NCBI GenBank assembly: GCA_027457205.1
Contig: DAIDTM010000099.1
Location: forward strand, 1-7,858
DNA length: 7,858 nt
Source: Anaerolineae bacterium
GTDB taxonomy: Bacteria > Chloroflexota > Anaerolineae > UBA4142
Reading direction: 5' to 3'
Each line of letters begins with the position of its first letter. Position 1 is the first letter of the stretch. This document shows, one piece after another, positions 5,546 to 7,858 of the stretch. The notes under the pieces were generated by a model. That model made no database searches, had not been told where the DNA came from, and worked only from the letters and a program-made list of their open reading frames with translations. Made by a program: the position numbers and the translations under genes.

Positions 5546-5624
5546 GTGGATAGCATAACAGATCCTATCGCGTTGTCAATCCCCCCATTTCGGGGACACC
5601 CATCCGGGGAAGTTGTGGATAGCA
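5546..5624. promoter_or_regulatory. Pair of DnaA-box-like direct repeats upstream of the initiator operon
   Basis: GTGGATAGCA occurs exactly at 5546-5555 and again at 5615-5624. The second copy lies in TGTGGATAG (5614-5622), 8 of 9 matches to the consensus DnaA box TGTGGATAA; the first matches 7 of 9. They flank a G/C-run segment (CCCCCC...CGGGG...CGGGG) in the roughly 95-bp gene-free leader of the replication genes. Function in initiation or in control of the operon is inference. Confidence 0.4.
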
Positions 5625-5654
5625 ATGCTGTTTGACAAATAGAAATGGGGCAAA

Positions 5655-5999
5655 GTGGAATCAAGGCTATTCGATAGTAAGATCGAGACGCTGGTCGTCC
5701 AGGATCGCTACTATATTTGCCTAGAGGCGACAGAGCGCGCAGAGACGTTTCTACGCGCTCTGGGCGCGCCGTGTCAATACGTCGGGACTGACCAGGATTC
5801 CGGCCGCGCGCGCTTTCAGTTTGAGTATGATGGGGCGTTCGATTCATTCGCTCTAGATGCGCGGAACCTCATCGGCGATCTGCGCTCGCGCTGTATTGAG
5901 TTGAATCAACAGCGTTTGCTCGCCTCCGAGCAGATGCCTTTGTTCCAGGATTTGCATACAGTAGAGAACGGCGTCAATCCCCTCTTGGGGGAGAGGTAG
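5655..5999 (+). CDS. Hypothetical protein, 114 aa, upstream partner of the replication initiator
   Basis: Not recognised with confidence. GTG 5655 is the first start after an in-frame stop at 5640-5642; a GGGG run four bases before it is only a fair ribosome binding site. The visible pattern is helix-rich: an N-terminal strand (KIETLVVQDRYYICLEA), a helix ERAETFLRALG (28-38), a strand pair CQYVGTD / GRARFQFEYDG, then a longer helix FDSFALDARNLIGDLRSRC with a polar tail. The order helix, turn, GRxRFxF strand, helix loosely recalls the DUF5659 domain found near replication genes of mobile elements; this is a weak resemblance. Its stop is two bases before the initiator ATG and its last codons carry the initiator's GAGG ribosome binding site, so the two are very likely cotranslated. 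Confidence 0.7.
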   Translation: MESRLFDSKIETLVVQDRYYICLEATERAETFLRALGAPCQYVGTDQDSGRARFQFEYDGAFDSFALDARNLIGDLRSRCIELNQQRLLASEQMPLFQDLHTVENGVNPLLGER

Positions 6000-6001
6000 G
6001 C

Positions 6002-7693
6002 ATGAAAGGGTTCCATGGATTCGTTACCCCTACGACAACCGATACGCCCAATGAGTTGTTCGACATTGTGCTGCCGCGCATCAACAACCTCGCGGAACTC
6101 AAGGTTGTGCTCTACATCATCCGCCGGACATTTGGGTTTCACAAGCAGATGGATTGGATCGCCCTGTCGCAGTTCGAGCGCGGCATCGTCACTAAAGACG
6201 GGCAGCGACTAGACGATGGAGTTGGATTGGCGCACAAGTCGATCGTTGCGGGGCTTGAACGCGGAGTGAACGAAGAATACTTGGCGAAGCAATTTCACTG
6301 CCCTGACTGTGGCACCGAGGTGAAGGGCACGCGCCGCGCGCGGCGCACAGCCCATGCCTCGAAAATCGTTTTGCCAGAACGTTGTCCCGCCTGCGGCGGA
6401 AAAATACGCGGACGCGTGCAGGTCTTCTATGGTTTGCGGTGGTCCGGTTCTATCCCGGTTCCTCCGGGAGCAGAAGTAGTTCCCTTTGGTAACTACACTA
6501 GTTACCAAAGGGAACTACGGGTAGTTACCAAAGGGAACACACAAAGTACTACGACAACTACAACAACGACGACCGGAAAATGGTATGTGGAAACAGACCA
6601 AATCTGCGCGGTCTTCGCGCGCGCCATTGGCGTGGAACGCTACGATCCGACCGAACGCGAACAGCGTCAGGTCGCGGCGCTCCTCGCGGACGGATATTCA
6701 GCCGAAGGTATTGGCGCAGGCATTCAGCGCGCGGTGCAGCTAGCCGCGACCAAAGGGCAAAAGGTTCGCTCGCTGGTATACTGCATCCCCGAAGTGAGAA
6801 ATCCGAGCGTGAGACTGGCAACCGAGGCGGAAACCTCAGAGCGGGCAGCCGAAACCGATGCGGGAACCCCGAAACCGACAGCCGTAGCGGGAAAATCCCC
6901 AGTCGAGACCAAACCCGTGGCGAGAAAACTCCAAATTGAATCCGAACCAACATTGCTTGATGTTCTCGCCAACGGGAACGCGGAACTGCGCGATTTGCTG
7001 GACGTGATCCAAGCGAAGAATTCGACGCGGGTGCTCGACCGCGGTGACGCGCGCGCCTGGCTGAAACTCGCCGACGATTTCGCGGACCTCGCCAAGGAAC
7101 GCGATACCTCGCCCATCGGTCTCGTGATGCAGGCGGTGCTGGAGGCGATCGGCGCGAACTCGAACCGCGAGGGATTCCTTGCGCCGAACCTGGCGCGGCG
7201 AATTCTCGAACGCTGGCACGCTCTGCGAGAAGCAATCACCGCGAAGGAGCGCGCAGGGGAAGAGAGCACGCGAGTAACTGTTTCGCCCAACAACACGGCG
7301 ACTGAACCTGCGACTACCGCGTGGTCGGACGATGACGAGGAAGAACCAGCGCAGCCGCAATACTCACAGACGCTCGCGGGCGTCTCGCCGAGCAATGCCA
7401 ACGATATTTGGCACGGGACACTGGGCGAGCTTCAACTTCAAATGACCCGCGCCACTTTCGATACCTGGGTGCGTCCTACTCGCGCCCTGGGTTGGGAGGA
7501 CGGGCATGACGGCAGCACGCCCACGCTGATCGTTGGTGTTCAGAGTCCGTACGCGAAAGAATGGTTGGAAGCCCGCCTGAGCATGTCAGTTCAGCGAGTC
7601 GCCACAGGGATCGTCGGTCGCGCGGTAGAGATTCGCTATGTCGCGCCCGTCCCGCGGGACACCGCGGGATCTACGACAGAGGCGCGCGCGTGA
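6002..7693 (+). CDS. Replication initiator: lambda-O-like winged helix, inserted zinc ribbon, C-terminal DnaA domain I
   Basis: Predicted origin-binding initiator, 563 aa. Residues 15-62 match the N-terminal DNA-binding domain of phage replication protein O: ELKVVLYIIRRTFGFHKQMD then WIALSQFERGI, against lambda O FKVLLAILRKTYGWNKPMDRITDSQL. The recognition helix is about GLAHKSIVAGLERG (75-88). Where a wing is expected, a zinc ribbon is inserted (Cys100, Cys103, Cys128, Cys131), followed by a strand VQVFYGLRW (139-147). Residues 159-179 are encoded by iteron-like DNA, then come nine threonines (183-191). A middle domain (200-265) and a helical region (315-425) follow, then an acidic linker (WSDDDEEEPA). 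Residues 468-548 match DnaA domain I: DIWHGTLGELQLQM, FDTWVRPTRAL, YAKEWLEARL, VEIRYVAPV. No AAA+ ATPase or DnaA domain IV is present. GAGG lies 5 nt before ATG 6002. Confidence 0.85.
   Translation: MKGFHGFVTPTTTDTPNELFDIVLPRINNLAELKVVLYIIRRTFGFHKQMDWIALSQFERGIVTKDGQRLDDGVGLAHKSIVAGLERGVNEEYLAKQFHCPDCGTEVKGTRRARRTAHASKIVLPERCPACGGKIRGRVQVFYGLRWSGSIPVPPGAEVVPFGNYTSYQRELRVVTKGNTQSTTTTTTTTTGKWYVETDQICAVFARAIGVERYDPTEREQRQVAALLADGYSAEGIGAGIQRAVQLAATKGQKVRSLVYCIPEVRNPSVRLATEAETSERAAETDAGTPKPTAVAGKSPVETKPVARKLQIESEPTLLDVLANGNAELRDLLDVIQAKNSTRVLDRGDARAWLKLADDFADLAKERDTSPIGLVMQAVLEAIGANSNREGFLAPNLARRILERWHALREAITAKERAGEESTRVTVSPNNTATEPATTAWSDDDEEEPAQPQYSQTLAGVSPSNANDIWHGTLGELQLQMTRATFDTWVRPTRALGWEDGHDGSTPTLIVGVQSPYAKEWLEARLSMSVQRVATGIVGRAVEIRYVAPVPRDTAGSTTEARA
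6476..6541. repeat. Three iterons inside the initiator gene (candidate replication origin)
   Basis: The 15-bp core GTTACCAAAGGGAAC occurs three times without mismatch: inverted at 6479-6493, direct at 6501-6515 and direct at 6524-6538. Start-to-start distances are 22 and 23 bp, about two helical turns. Flanking bases extend copies one and two to GTAGTT...AACTAC and make 6476-6494 and 6500-6518 a perfect 19-bp inverted repeat with a 5-nt loop. The core has internal dyad symmetry (GTTnCCnnnGGnAAC), as expected for a dimeric binder. Copies are read in different frames (VVPFGNY, out of frame, VVTKGN), so the DNA is what is conserved. The 60 bp to the right (6541-6600) are 57% A+T (34 of 60), above the surroundings. 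Confidence 0.75.
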
Positions 7694-7858
7694 ACCTCGT
7701 CGATCTGCGCTGCGGAGCAGGGAACTCTCGCTCGGTATGACGACGATACCTCGCACTGCAACGCACGCAGTGCGGTGCAAGTGTTACGACCCAGACCGGA
7801 CGGAAACGCGTCCTGATGCGCGGCAAGAACTGGATTCCGCACGCTAGGCATTACTCGA
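7694..7858. other. Terminal stretch after the initiator gene, no confident gene
   Basis: An 8-bp perfect stem, CGCACTGC (7752-7759) with GCAGTGCG (7767-7774), lies about 60 bp after the initiator stop. It has a 7-nt loop and no following T-run, so it is a weak terminator candidate. A reading frame from ATG 7816 (MRGKNWIPHARHYS) is open to the right edge and could be the next gene's start, but no ribosome binding site supports it. Confidence 0.35.

Noticed and set aside
6476..6541. A CRISPR array
   Set aside because: Only three short copies, one inverted, with 7-8 bp between cores; there are no spacers of proper length and no cas genes. Iterons fit better.
6546..6575. Thr-codon run as a trinucleotide microsatellite
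   Set aside because: The codons are mixed (ACT, ACG, ACA, ACC), so it is better seen as a threonine linker beside the iterons than as a slippage-prone simple repeat.
6558..7401. Several minus-strand open frames of 170-225 codons under the initiator gene
   Set aside because: They are Arg/Ser-rich and mutually overlapping, and the plus-strand protein has coherent domains throughout.
7816..7858. Start of a next gene (MRGKNWIPHARHYS)
   Set aside because: Only 14 codons are visible and there is no ribosome binding site at suitable spacing; noted in the terminal-stretch entry only.

Overview
The window comes from a GC-rich bacterial chromosome. No rRNA or other taxonomic marker is present. A Chloroflexota (Anaerolineae-like) origin is my guess, based on the gene mix, on short-period degenerate repeats around housekeeping genes, and on an initiator protein of a type I associate with that phylum.

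Left half (1-4253), chromosomal genes. A 2-hydroxyacid dehydrogenase of the glyoxylate reductase type runs leftward and is cut by the window edge. It shares a compact intergenic region, holding two back-to-back sigma-70-like promoters, with a rightward biotin protein ligase gene (birA-like, without the HTH repressor domain). Seventeen bases after birA lies a 41-codon gene for a single-pass membrane peptide, with a strong ribosome binding site and a GTG start. It converges on a long leftward penicillin-acylase-family (S45) hydrolase. The two genes end inside an inverted array of 8-bp-period repeats. The acylase gene has a good promoter, with a palindromic hairpin just upstream.

Middle (4254-4730), a repeat-rich stretch with no confident gene. 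It holds three hairpins, one with a perfect 17-bp arm and one resembling the ends of IS200/IS605-type elements, followed by scraps of open reading frame that look decayed.

Right half (4713-7858), which looks like part of an accessory replicon or prophage-like island. It has two small Arc-type ribbon-helix-helix (RHH) regulators, convergent and overlapping tail to tail by 125 bp; a frameshifted fragment of a D12-class (Dam-like) adenine methyltransferase; a 114-aa protein of unknown function; and, two bases after it, a 563-aa replication initiator.

The initiator is the most interesting object. Its N-terminus resembles the lambda O DNA-binding domain, a CxxC...CxxC zinc ribbon is inserted in the wing region, and its C-terminus is a DnaA domain I (helicase-recruiting) module. 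Between these parts, inside the coding sequence, are three copies of a perfect 15-bp dyad-symmetric repeat (GTTACCAAAGGGAAC), one inverted and two direct, spaced 22 and 23 bp and read in different reading frames. This matches the layout of lambda, where the O-binding iterons of ori lie inside gene O. My inference is a self-contained initiator plus origin in which a fused DnaA domain I could replace a separate helicase loader (lambda P / DnaC type).
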